NCBI GenBank assembly: GCA_011799875.1
Contig: CM022303.1
Coordinates: 428,033,108 to 428,097,107 of the forward strand
DNA: 64,000 bases
Direction: 5' to 3'
DNA from: Thinopyrum elongatum
Taxonomy: Eukaryota; Streptophyta; Magnoliopsida; Poales; Poaceae
The notes under the pieces are model-generated. The model was given only the letters and a program-made list of their open reading frames with translations, did no database searches and was not told the origin of the DNA. The position numbers and the translations under genes were made by a program. Shown one piece after another: positions 10,578 through 21,245 of this stretch. How positions within the stretch are numbered: the stretch's first letter is position 1; the number at the start of each line of letters is the position of its first letter.

Positions 10578-12736
10578 GTTAGTATGAGGCTGTTTGGATT
10601 TGATCCCAGACCCTCCGTGCCAAAAACTCAGCTTCCATGGACTCATGTTGAGATGGAAGTATAATCAGCTTTACAGGCTGGCCTCATGTTGAGATAGAAG
10701 TTAACCACAAACAATCTTTTAATATCGCATTACAACCATCGAGCTATGGTGCAAGAATACTTGACAATGATTTTTTCCTTTTTACTACAGAGTTAGTATC
10801 CCACAACTATTTTCCTTTTGTCTGCATTATCAATCAACTTCCATGGTTAATGATTTATTCCCTTCCACTAGAGAGGAATGAATCCTCAAGTTTCCATTTT
10901 GTGGTGATTTTGTTTTGGTGCGTTATCAATCAACTTCCATGGTAAGTAGTGGAGTACAAGGGATCCTCACGTTTCCATTTTTGGTGAGAATCAATCAGAT
11001 CTCCGGCATTAGAAAAGATACCCTACAGAATTAATTTCTGTAAGTCTGGAGCACCTAAATACTCTTTTGATTCATGGCTGGGTAATTTAATAGGAATTAA
11101 AAAAGGGAGGAGCAACTCAAGCGAAGAAAAGCAACCTAGCAGAATTAAGCACCATAAATTTTTTTTTACACACTTGACTGTAAAAGACTAAGTACACTAC
11201 CATGAAAACTTGACAGTAGGATGCATGTTTCTGGTGTAGCTGGTGCAAAAGGTAATATGTGTTGAATATGAATAAATTGGCAAGGCAAAGATCTTTGGTC
11301 TACAAACACTTATCAAAATAAAACTAAAAAAATACTGGTTGGATAACCAATACTGAAAAATGGAGCAACCAATTGTGAAAAAGAGACATCTTTATTGTCA
11401 ATTTTATAGTCATCAAACGGTCCTTATTTCCTGATTGCATGCTGTTGTCGAGAATTTCATCCCACCCATTGCTTTAGAGATCATCTCTGTCTGCAATAAA
11501 AGTTTGTCAATCTAGCTCACATGAGTTGAGTTGCACCATATGTCCCATTATTACCCTATTAGTCAAATAGCTGGTATCCCCCAGTAGTGAGAGCAGAGAA
11601 GATTTTAGTGAGTAATTGCATGTATTTTATTCCTATCTTCTAGACAAATCTTTTACCGTTTAAGCGCATCCCATAATATAGTTCTTTTATACCAGTTAAG
11701 TTAATTATTCAACAAAATTCCTTTTTGCTGAAATAAGAACCACATAATGCTTACGATTTAATCTGGTCATCTGGACAACTAAATGGGTCAATGGTAATGT
11801 GGGGAAGAAGACCAGTCTCTTGCTAGGGATTTCTGCAGGCAACATGCACTTCACTATTTTAACTATGGCTTCCTGCTATTGCGTTTTAAGTTGTCTCCTA
11901 CTACTTTCAAGGCTTTCTTACACTCAATATCAGAGATCATCTTTCATACGACTGAGCAGTCTCAGCTATACTTCAAACCAAACATGAACGAAGCAAATAA
12001 CTTGATTACAAGGTACATTTCTGATTGCCAATGCCAAGCTATTTTTCGATCTTGACTAACACAAGGGGTGCAATATGTAGGTTCAGGGAGCTCTGATGCT
12101 TTCTCTGACCAAAGAAGTCTTTCAAGCTAGATTTTCTTTCAAGATAACAATACTGCCTGGGAGCATCCCTATCCATGGATAGAGTGCTACTATCTTACAT
12201 CTCTCAATATCCCTAGCTTTATTTTCATTGTTCTGATAAATATGGTATTGAAAAATTTAGAATGCCCTGTGCTGTGATGTTGCGGATTTTGCAACCCATA
12301 TAATCTCCTATTAGACTGATGTGATCATAATAATACCTTTTTTAATCACGGATTGTTGTCATGAAGCAGATCTTATTTTGTGGATGGATCCATTGGTTTA
12401 TGTTTCCAGCCTTTTAGATTTTAGTCTTATACTATGGAGTTGATTACGATGAATGATGTGCTCCACTGAAAATGTTTACAGTCTTTTTACCAATTTTCTA
12501 TTTGTGTAATAATTATGAAAGATCTGGTTCTCAGCCTTACCTACTCGAGCAAAACAATTGAATGCCAGGGTTCTCCAATATGTTCACTATAGTTTTAGTC
12601 CAACTAAGTTTTTTGTATTACAACATTGTTAAAAATCTCTATTGCATCTCTTATGTTGGTACATCACTATATTTTGTTTATTTTATTGATATATCTTTCT
12701 TCATAAGGTGGATGTTGATTGTTTTCACATGATAAT
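10578..12736. other. AT-rich Helitron interior without recognisable genes
   Basis: Mostly AT-rich, intron-like or intergenic sequence. A near-repeat of ATCAATCAACTTCCATGGT occurs at about 10829 and 10925. I see no convincing reading frame or structural RNA. Confidence 0.4.
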
Positions 12737-12764
12737 ACGTGTGTTGCACGTGCACGCTTACTAG
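12737..12764 (+). other. Helitron 3' hairpin and CTAG terminus
   Basis: The stem ACGTG (12737-12741) pairs with CACGT (12747-12751) around a TGTTG loop. Nine bases later the element ends in CTAG, then host T. This is the standard rolling-circle termination structure of plant Helitrons. Confidence 0.75.
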
Positions 12765-12871
12765 TAGGGAACAAAGCAGCATATCACATACACTGGTTGT
12801 CAAAGTTGGCGACCAGTGGAAATACACTCCGCAGCAAAGCAAGTCCAGAACTGAAACCACTTCAGAAGAGC

Positions 12872-13309
12872 TCAAGAAACAATATCCTGAGTACCCATAA
12901 TGCTGGAAAGATGCTGAGCAAGCTTATTAACTTTCTCTTGTTTGGCGCTTAAATCCTCCAGCGCTTGCTGTTGCACCAGAAAGTATGCCTCTGAATTCTG
13001 CAGGGACTTCCTCAGTCCTTCGGCTTCTTGCCGCAGCACAGCTGACTGATGCCTTTCAGCTTGTAGCTGAGACTGAAGAAGCTGAAGTGATTTAGACAGC
13101 GAGTTCGAAGAGCTTGTGCCAGTGGTAGTGGCCAGTAACTCGAACACTACATCAAGACAGGACTTTTGGGTTGTCTCACTGTCGTCAAGATAGTTTTTAT
13201 CAGCTTTCTTGGAGACCAACAGGGATGTCTCGCTATCTTGAACCTTATCTGCATTACTTCCTTTACCATTGCATAGCGGGGTACTCTTCTCCAATATTTT
13301 GTCCGCATT
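12872..13309 (-). pseudogene. Terminal coiled-coil exon of the CACTA-associated ORF
   Basis: The splice acceptor TTTTAG sits just upstream (13310-13315 on the plus strand) and the frame is open for 145 codons to the stop. The first third is polar (NADKILEKSTPLCNGKGSN). The rest is a leucine/glutamine-rich helix with heptad-like spacing (LQLLQSQLQAERHQSAVLRQ, ALEDLSAKQEKVNKLAQHLS), suited to oligomerisation. This exon is undamaged, unlike the upstream ones. Confidence 0.6.
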
Positions 13310-13680
13310 CTAAAAAGGAAACAAGTAGACACATCACAGGTTTACCATGTTGTTTATGAAACTCATTTTGGTAAATCAGTTCAGTAGTAAAGTGGACAGG
13401 ATAACAGCATGAAACAAACATATATCTATGTACCATGGTCACTGTATGGTCTATATCATTCTAGTTTTATTTCCCAAATCAAGATAGAGACACAGTTCAA
13501 ATAATATCTGTTTAAGACAAAGCAGCATAGACAAAATATAAGTGTGGGAAACTACAGAGCAATAAAAACACTTGTAATGTGCATGACGTAAGAACATAAC
13601 TGTTTATTCAATTGAAACTGGAATCAACATAGAGCAAGTTACAACAGCAAACCAGTTAAAGAAACAGGTTTAAAACATAC

Positions 13681-13710
13681 CTGTTGCGCCATTGGAGTTT
13701 CAATTCCATC
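13681..13710 (-). other. 30-base micro-exon (DGIETPMAQQ)
   Basis: On the minus strand TTTGAAG precedes and GTATGT follows a 30-base segment encoding DGIETPMAQQ. It joins in phase 0 between the exon ending KKNFSQ (13793) and the exon starting NADKIL (13309). Confidence 0.55.
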
Positions 13711-14712
13711 CTTCAAATTTGAAAATAGTTGGTATGAGTAAATACAGTGATGCAAGAGCCAAGGAGTATGAACCATAGCTACAGAACCTGACCTGAGAAA
13801 AATTCTTCTTCTGCTTTAAGCGTTGAGTTGGAATTCGGAGTGGTGGTCCTCGTGCTTTGGGCACTGCAGTTCCCTTACTAACTGCTCGTGTTTGGGTGCT
13901 CTATGGTGGAAACAGTGCTGTGTCAACTGGAACTGGGTCACTATCTGCTAGTGTTGGGGTTAGAAGGGGTGTAGCTGGTTCTTTGTCCAACGGGGTAGGG
14001 GAACAATCTGCGTGAGTCTGGGTTATGTACGGTGGGGCTGGTTTTTGGGCAAGTACAATCGTGGTTCTATCTGCATCGACTGGTAGCACTATCTTTTCTG
14101 AAGACCGTGTTGTTACTCCCTTAGATACTGCCATCACCCTCTCCAATTCAAATGGCTGATAAACAAGAAAAGTAATTGAATGTAAAGACATTGTATGATA
14201 GACAGGTGCAATGGATAGTGGGGAATAAAAGAGGGCATGAAATAATTCACATTTATGTTGTCTAACCAAACAGGATAGCATGACACAATTTCACATATAT
14301 GATGGCTAACTAAAAAGGATGGAAACACATAGTTCAAAATATGATGACTATGTAAACAGGATGACATGATATAACTATATAATGTATTTATTAAATAGGT
14401 TGGCATGCCATAATTCACATACATGCCGCCTATGGAAACATGATAGCATGCCATAATTTACGGATAGAATGACATAATTCAAAATATGATGACAGTAAAC
14501 ACTAAACATGATGAGATGATATAACTATATGACGTCTTTATCAAATGGGTTCGCATGCCAAAATTCAGACAGATGCTGTCTATGTAAACATGATGGCATG
14601 ATATAATTCAAATATATGATTTATATAATAAGCAAGTAAGCAGATGGCAATCGCATATATGATGTAAAAACTAAGCAATGCAAGACAACATGCATGACAT
14701 GAGTAATATAAC

Positions 14713-15376
14713 CCTGCCAAGTTTGAGCATAGACCTCAGGGGGAAATAGGACAGGTCATCTGTCTCTGAATCCTCCTTGAGGAGCTATCTGTAACCAGCA
14801 AGATGTCTGCTTCAGCAGGTAGCATTGTCTGCTCTGAATACCTTGTTTTCACTCCAGATACTTCCATCATCGCTTCAAATGGCTGATGCACAGGAAGAGT
14901 AGTTGAATATACAAACGTTGTTGACAAATGGAACACGTAATACAAAAAAAGGATAGCATGATATAATTCACATATATGATGACTGGCTAAACAGCATGGC
15001 ATTGCATAACTCACATATATAATGCCTCGCAACATGATAGCATTGCATAATTCACATATATAATGTCTTGCAACAAGATGGCATTGCATAATTCACATAT
15101 ATGGTAATTAGACACTAAATAGGTGGCATTCACACAAAGCATGTCTAAACTAAGCAAATGACATAGCAATGCAAGACACCATACGCACGATATGAGTAAC
15201 ATAACCCTGCCTTGTTAGAGCATACACCTCGGGGGGAAATAGGACTGGTCATTTGTCTCTGAATCCTCCTCTGAGGAGCTATCCGTAACCAGCGAGATAT
15301 GCGCTTTGTCAGATAGCATAGTCTGCTCTGAAGACCTTGTTTTCACTCCAGAATTTTCCATCACCGTGTCAAATGG
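14713..15376 (-). repeat. Tandemly duplicated exon-intron unit (about 494 bp) in the CACTA ORF
   Basis: Exons 15206-15376 and 14713-14882 are near-copies. Each begins after TTTG/ATGCATCAG with codons for PF(D/E), contains SGVKTR.SEQTML and a TDSSSEEDSE-type acidic stretch, ends PPEVYA.T.QG, and is followed by the donor GTTATRTT. Starts are 494 bases apart. The downstream copy has lost one base in the GAGGAG run, shifting its frame. The exon 13793-14155 begins with the same CCATTTGAA and MAVSKGVTTRSSEKI pattern, suggesting a third, older copy. Confidence 0.65.
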
Positions 15377-15826
15377 CTGATGCACATGAAGAGTAGTTGA
15401 ATGTAGTAACATTGTTGACAAATGTAATACGTAATGAAAAAAAAGGATGGCATGATATAATTCACATATAAGATTACTGGCTAAGCAGGATGGCATTACA
15501 AAATTCACATATATGATGCCTGGCTAAACAAGATGTCGTTCCATAATTCACATATACGATAAAGAAACTAAACATATTGCATTCACACAAAGCATGTCTA
15601 AACTAAGAAGATGACATATTTGATGTATAAAGTAAGCAATGCAAGGCACCATATGCATGATATTACCAACATCAGCATGCCAAGTTAGAGCGAAGACCTC
15701 AGGGGGTAAATAGGAGTGGTCTTCTCCTTCTGAATCCCCCTCAGAACAGTTATCTTCCTCTTGATTACAATCCGAAATGGATGGAGGGGGGCTGCCTTTG
15801 CGCCCACCATGGAGCGACGTTTGCAT

Positions 15827-16529
15827 GAAATTTTATAGCCACGCAAGGCTCATCTCTTTTGCTCTACATGTTCAGTTCCATTGTGTACAATAACTGACAT
15901 GCATAGGAATAAAACATAGTGAGATTATGTAAGGAGTGCATGAAAAAATCTAGAGTGATGGTAGCAAACTGTGGATAGACCCAAAACCAATGATAGCAGG
16001 CAGATAATGGCTTCAGTTAAAAAATACAGATAATGGCTTCTTTACTGTTTGTTTTCCACCCAACATGAAACTCATAGTAGACACCAGAGATTAACCAGAT
16101 AGTAGATAGATACTATTGATTGCGGCCCCGATATGTACCCCACAACCATTTAAAAACTCAAGTTTGAGCATTAGTTTGGAGCTGACTCATAGTCTAATCG
16201 GTGAACAGGACGATAAAGTAGCATGTAATATTAAGCGATTCATAATGTAAGCAGACACGAAAGAGTGTGACCTCTCTTGCAGACCCGTGTAGTCCTCGAG
16301 GTCATCTGCTCGGTTGATGATGATAATGTAGTTGTCGTGGCTGCCGGCGGCGGGGAAGAAGATCTGAGGCGGCGAAAGACAGTCTGGAGGGCGGATCCCT
16401 ACTATGGTTAACCCTTCCGTCGTTGGAGCAGCTGAGCTGGGGTGGAACACAATGTAGCAGGAGCGGGAAAAACCACAAAAGGTTTTTCTGTGACACATAT
16501 CTGAAACAGAAGTAATTGGGTAAGGGCTT
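15827..16529. other. Intron and exon remnants of the CACTA ORF up to the nested insertion
   Basis: Contains an exon-like block at about 16272-16432 on the minus strand (SSAAPTTEGLTIVGIRPP ... DLEDYTGLQE). It resembles the exon at 21998-22183 (GAAPTTKPSITGEQYPG), pointing to another duplicated exon. The remaining sequence is AT-rich and intron-like. Confidence 0.4.
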
Positions 16530-16544
16530 CACTACAGGAATCAG

Positions 16545-16965
16545 GCACTTTGCCGTCAGCCATGGCTGACGGCAAAGGCATGCCTGGCTGACGGCAAAGG
16601 CCTTTGCCGTCAGCCAGCAGACGGCAACAGGTCTGGCTGAACAGGCTACGGCAAAGGCCTCTTTGCCGTCTGCTGGCAGACGGCAAAGATGCAAAGGCCT
16701 TTGCCGTCTGCTAGCAGACGGCAAAGAGCATGGACAGCGCATGTGGCAGCTTAGGCCCGTTAAGTGGTTAACGGCGTGCTTTGCCATCAGCTGGCTGACG
16801 GCAAAGACCTTTGCATCTTTGCTATCAGCCAGCTGACGGCAAAAAGCTGCCAAATAGGCCAGCCCAGTGCACCCCAGGTTGCACAGGTAGCTGCCACGTG
16901 TCAGCTTTGCCGTCTGCTGGCTGACGGCAAAAACCTTTGCCGTCTGCCAGCGGACGGCAAAGTGG
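16545..16965. repeat. Left subterminal TTTGCCGTC repeats of the nested CACTA
   Basis: At least a dozen copies of TTTGCCGTC or its complement GACGGCAAA, many paired as TTTGCCGTCTGCTGGCAGAC-type palindromes that could form hairpins. Any protein-like frames over this stretch are by-products of the repeat. Confidence 0.8.
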
Positions 16966-17194
16966 CTGTATAGCCCCTGTTTTTTCTGTTTTTTCTTAAA
17001 TTCATTCAATTTGACAGAATTTTACAGATATATATACACATTTCAAAATAATTTCAACAAGCATACCAACAATAAGTTTCCAACATACAAGTTTCCAACT
17101 ACATATCCAACATACAATTGTTTCCAACAACATATCCAAAACAAGTTTCCAACATATCTGCAAATTAGAAGAAGACTAGCTTTTCTTAAGATCT

Positions 17195-18148
17195 TTACTC
17201 CTCCTTCTTCTGCTTCCCCTTCATCATCTTGATGCGCTTAGAGCGGCGAGGCAGTGGGATGTACTCCTCTACCACAATTGGCGTGGTCCTATCGTCCCCC
17301 AACTGTGGGATCGCCGGCGCCACCACCATCGCGTGGTCATCGTCAGGCACCACCACCATCGCGAGGCCATCTTCAGGCACCACCGCCGCTAGCTCATCGT
17401 CAGTCGCCACCATCGCGAGGCCATCGTCAGCCACCACCATCACGTGGCCATCGTCAGCCACCACCATCGCGAGGTAATCCCCGCTCTGCTCCTCTTCTTC
17501 CCCACTCTGTTCCTTCTCATCCTCACTGCTGCTTTTGCTGTTGCCAGAGTCGATGCTGCTTTGGCTATAGCCAGAGTCGCAGCTGCTGCTCCCATTGCCT
17601 GACCAAATGCAACAAAGTTTTTTTAACAATCGTTGTGAGACAAAGCCAAATGTAGAGGAAGAAGAGGCAGAGCGTACTGGCATCGTCGTCGTCCTAGTAG
17701 CGCATGCGGCACATAGTCGTGTTGAACACCTTCACGATGAGCATGGCGTCGCCGTCGTACCTGAAGACAAGGAAGTACCCGTGCCACAGGTCATAGGCAT
17801 GGATGAACTGCTCCCAGCCACGACACAGGTACATGTGGTCATACCTGATCACCACCTCCACGTCCCACAGACTGCGATGCCCGCTGCCAGCCTGTCGCAG
17901 CTTCACATTCTTTGGCCGATGGCCATCCAGCATCTTCATAAAAGTGTCAGCCAGCCTTTGCAGCGTGGGTCAAGGAGTGATGTAGCAAACAGCAGAGTTA
18001 TGATAAAGAGATGGGTGAAGGGGAGATCTCTCCTTTTATATACCTGCCTCCTGGAGGAATTCTCAAGTATGATCGTGAAGAACTCAAAACCTTCCAAGTC
18101 GTACTCCGGTGTGGCAGAGCGCAGCCTGCGGTGGTGGCCTCCCCCCAT
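17195..18148 (-). pseudogene. B3-domain (REM-like) gene carried by the nested CACTA
   Basis: Exon 1 (18148 to about 18044) encodes MGGGHHRRLRSATPEYDLEG and FEFFTIILENSSRRQ, then donor GTATAT. Exon 2 (from about 17954) encodes RLADTFMKMLDGHRPKNV, LWDVEVV, and GWEQFIHAYDLWHGYFLVFR followed by AMLIVKVFN. This is the full B3 fold pattern: first strand, basic loop, W-x-V, then GW..F...(D)L..G...VF. Exon 3 (about 17604-17195, after a GTACGC...TTGGTCAG intron) is acidic with MVV.DDG repeats and ends in a basic RRSKRIKMMKGKQKKEE, a possible nuclear signal. Two lesions are visible. The exon 2 acceptor reads CAA where CAG is expected before AGG. An in-frame TAG (17694-17696) follows MCRMRY just before DDDDA. 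B3 proteins bind DNA in plant nuclei; this copy is unlikely to be functional. Confidence 0.75.
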
Positions 18149-20380
18149 CTCTGATAAGCAGCAGAAGAGACCAATTAGTATCTAGAACCATATCTATAAA
18201 CACAGCTAGCTAGAACCATATTTGATAAATGGACCATATGCATATCTACTCCAACTTGGCTCTAATTCAACTGTATCATATTTGATAAATGGGCATAGTT
18301 GGAACAGAGCCAAGTTTCTAGACATGAAAGAAAACTGAGAAAAAAAAAAGCAATGCACTTGTGCTCAACAACATCAACAACACTTAATTAATTTGGTAGG
18401 TTAGTTGGCAATTGCAATTGGCACCCTTCAAAACTAGGGATTTCTTTAGACATGAATGAAAACTGAAAATGTTGACAAACAGAGCATAGTAATCTAAAAA
18501 GGGAAAAAATACACTTCTTCTTCCTCCTCTTTTTCTTCTTCTTCTTATTTTCTTTCATCTTTCTTCTTTCTTCTTAACCAAAACTAAACCTAAAGTTCCT
18601 TATGGTGTGATCACATTGGAATACTTGTGGCAACAATCATAGTTGCACCATATTTTAGGTGGCTCTAGGTTGACATATTTTAGGTGTCATGTTTTGTCTG
18701 CCATTTTGAGATTGACACACACCAAGCAAACAAACATACCTCAAATCAGAAACTAAGGGCAGTGTCCTAAAATCAATTTACTTTGTATGCAGGGATAATA
18801 TGCAGGCAGCTACTGAAACTGTGCAGCAGAGTAGGGAGAAAACGATGAGAGGAATTCAAACTTGATAGGTGAGTTGATCTGGGAATGTTAGTGGTAACAA
18901 CATGTATAGTTTTGCTCATCTCACAGAAAAAGGCAGCTGCTAGTTGGGACAAGGACATAAAGTGGTTAAACAGCAATACTAGAACAAAGCATCCATGCCC
19001 ATGTGAACGTCAAATGAAATTTATAGGATGCAAGTAGAACAAAGCTGCCTTGTAAAGTACTCATGTAATTAACCACTTATATACTCATGAAATATCACAT
19101 CAACTAATGATCAGCTAGAAACAGAACGTCTTAGCAGACAAAGTGAAGGAGATGATTATATAAATGTCCCATCTGTTAATGATCAGCTAAAAACTGGAGG
19201 TTTTAGCAGACAAAGTGAAGAGGATGGTTATCAGATGTAAGGGACTGCTTCATCCCATAGGCAATCTCAATCGTTATAGCCAACAGGGCAGACAAGAAGT
19301 CCCACAATCTGATGAATTTTAGATCACATGTTGTAAACAAACAAATAAACACTGAAACCGAGTACCAACTGTAAAATTATAACAAATGAGTGCATTGAGG
19401 AGGTCATGAATGAAGTAGAGATCAGTCATAATAGATAAGTCTGCAATGCAACAAGACATGTTTGTTTATGCTTCCGTTGACGCATCCCATTGTGACATAT
19501 ACACAGAGAATGCAATGCCAAAAGCAACACTAGGACAGTGAAGAAAAATTGTTTCACATGAGTGCAATGAGGAAATTATGACTGAGTTAAGGATCAGTCA
19601 TCACATGTAAGCCTGTAGTGCACTAAGATATTCATTTGTGCTTCCTTTGACGCATCCATTGTGACAGATACACAGTGAATGCAATGCCAAAAGCAACAAT
19701 AGGAGAGTGATGAACTAACTAAACTTGGTGCAATACTCATCGTGAACTTCAAACTTCTACCAATTAAAAGTTATGGAACAACATACAAGAAAACATTAAA
19801 AACTAATTTCCAAGTGAAGAACATATGGTTGATAAAATCATACCCTGCGCCTGAAATGCTGTGGGGGCTCACGGTTCCAATTAGTACTCATCTAATTAAC
19901 CACTTATATACTCCCTGATGTCGCGTAAGATTTCATGCCTTTGCATATCAGAAAAACGGTCTCTATCCAATAATTTTTCATTTTGGGGAATTTATTTATT
20001 CGTAGCGCAAGGGCGGAAAATATGGAGGGCACTCGGCACGACTGGGTGTGTATCATGAGACAAAACAGGAAAAGCAGGGAAAAATCAATCTTTTCCTGAC
20101 CATCATGAGTGGTGCCTTTTTTCAAACTTTTCCAACTCATTAGCACTGTATGACACTATGATATGAATATAAGGTTTGGTGTTCACATGAACCGCAGATT
20201 TATTCATTTCAAACAGTGGCCTAGCACAAAGAAACATAGGCCAGTTTCCACGGCAATCACTAGGCCTACTAATCACTTCAACTAAACCTAAAGTAAACTA
20301 AAGTAAACCTAAACTAAACCAAACCTAAAGTAAACCTAAACTAAACTAAAAAACAGAAGAAAAAAAACTAGGTCTCACCA
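18149..20380. other. AT-rich interior of the nested CACTA
   Basis: No gene recognised. Contains a CTT/pyrimidine-rich tract (about 18510-18580) and a duplicated pair of segments near 19100-19230 (ATGATCAGCTA..AACnGnA..TTAGCAGACAAAGTGAAG) and near 19380-19690 (GAGTGCAnTGAGGA.., GACGCATCC..TTGTGACA). The second pair looks like an old tandem duplication of about 175 bp. Probably a long intron or leader of the B3 gene. Confidence 0.4.
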
Positions 20381-20389
20381 GAGCAGAGG

Positions 20390-20700
20390 GCGCCGGAGCG
20401 GCGGGGCAGCCACGGGGGTGGAGGAGAAGGGCGCCGGGGCGGCCGGGTGGAGGACGGGGCGCCGGAGCGGCGGGCGGCCGCGGTAGTGGAGGACAGGGGC
20501 GCCGGGGCGGCCAGGTGGAGGAGGGGGCGCCAAAGCGGCGGGGCGGCCGCAGTGGTGGAGGACAGGGGCGCGGGGCAGCAGGGTGGAGGAGTGGGCGCCG
20601 GAGCGGCGGGGCGGCCGCGGTTGTGGAGGAGAGGGGCGCCAGGGCCGCCGGGGTGGAGGAGGGGGGCGCCGCGGCGACAGGCGTGACTTGGGGCGGCGGC
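20390..20700. repeat. GC-rich 69-bp minisatellite
   Basis: Units align on GCCGCGGTAGTGGAGGACAG (20477), GCCGCAGTGG (20546) and GCCGCGGTTG (20615), a spacing of 69 bases. Because 69 is a multiple of 3, both strands show long open frames (proline/alanine-rich on minus, glycine/arginine-rich on plus) that I do not treat as genes. It may be the leader or first exon of the minus-strand gene of this element. Confidence 0.65.
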
Positions 20701-20884
20701 GGCTCGGGCACTTGGGCGGGGCGGGGTGGCGCGGGGCGGAGGAGGGGGTCGCCGGGGCGGCGGGGGCGGCGTGGCGACAGGGGTGGCGCGGGGCGGCGGC
20801 GGCTCGGCCTACAGGGTGGAGGGGGTGGAGGGGACAGAGAGATTGGGGCGCGAGCATCATTGGCATTTTAGTTAGGGCACGGTT

Positions 20885-21245
20885 CTTTGCCGTCTGCTAG
20901 CAGACGGCAAAGAGCCTAGCTAACGGACGTTAGTTTGGACACTTTCTTTGCCGTCTGCTAGCGGACGGCAACGAAGCTTTGCCGTCCACTAGCAGACGGC
21001 AAAGAAAGTGCCCGTTAGGTGGTTCTCGCTAGTGGGCCACCCTCACTCTTTGTCGTCTGCTAGCTGATGGCAAAGCTTCTATGCCGTCGGCTAGCGAACG
21101 GCAAAGAGCAGGCCGACGGCAAACATGACCTTTGCCGTTAGCTCACTCTTTGCCGTCAGGTTTCTTTAAGTTGATGGCAAAGACATTCTTTGCCATTAGC
21201 TGGCTGACGGCAAAGAGCTGGCTGACGGCAAAGAAAGTGATTCTA
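20885..21245. repeat. Right subterminal TTTGCCGTC repeats of the nested CACTA
   Basis: Repeated TTTGCCGTCTGCTAGCAGAC-type palindromes, the same 9-base core as at the left end, running up to the terminus at 21251. Confidence 0.8.

Larger units (their letters stand above)
8331..12764 (+). mobile_element. Helitron with captured exons (4.4 kb)
   Basis: The 5' end is TCTCTATCTCTACTACTATT, with the TC start and CTACTATTAAAAGAGC context of plant Helitrons. The 3' end is CTAG (12761-12764), preceded at the usual distance by a perfect hairpin ACGTG-TGTTG-CACGT (12737-12751). It sits between A (8330) and T (12765), the expected A|T insertion site, without target duplication. No Rep/helicase coding sequence is visible, so it is non-autonomous. 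The interior has GC-rich exon-like sequence (8495-9380), intron-separated exons of a decayed protein kinase (10018-10577), and long AT-rich sequence. It lies inside the large CACTA. Confidence 0.75.

Noticed and set aside
16302..17009. 235-codon minus-strand frame across the CACTA left end
   Set aside because: It runs from the nested CACTA subterminal repeats into the flanking intron across the insertion junction, so it cannot be an old gene; the repeats explain its openness.
20270..20355. AACCTAAA-type repeats resembling telomere sequence
   Set aside because: The units are irregular (AAACTAAAC, CCTAAAGT) and lack the canonical CCCTAAA heptamer array.
20346..20871. Long proline-rich and glycine/arginine-rich frames on both strands
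   Set aside because: They follow from the 69-bp GC-rich minisatellite; equal openness on both strands argues against a gene.
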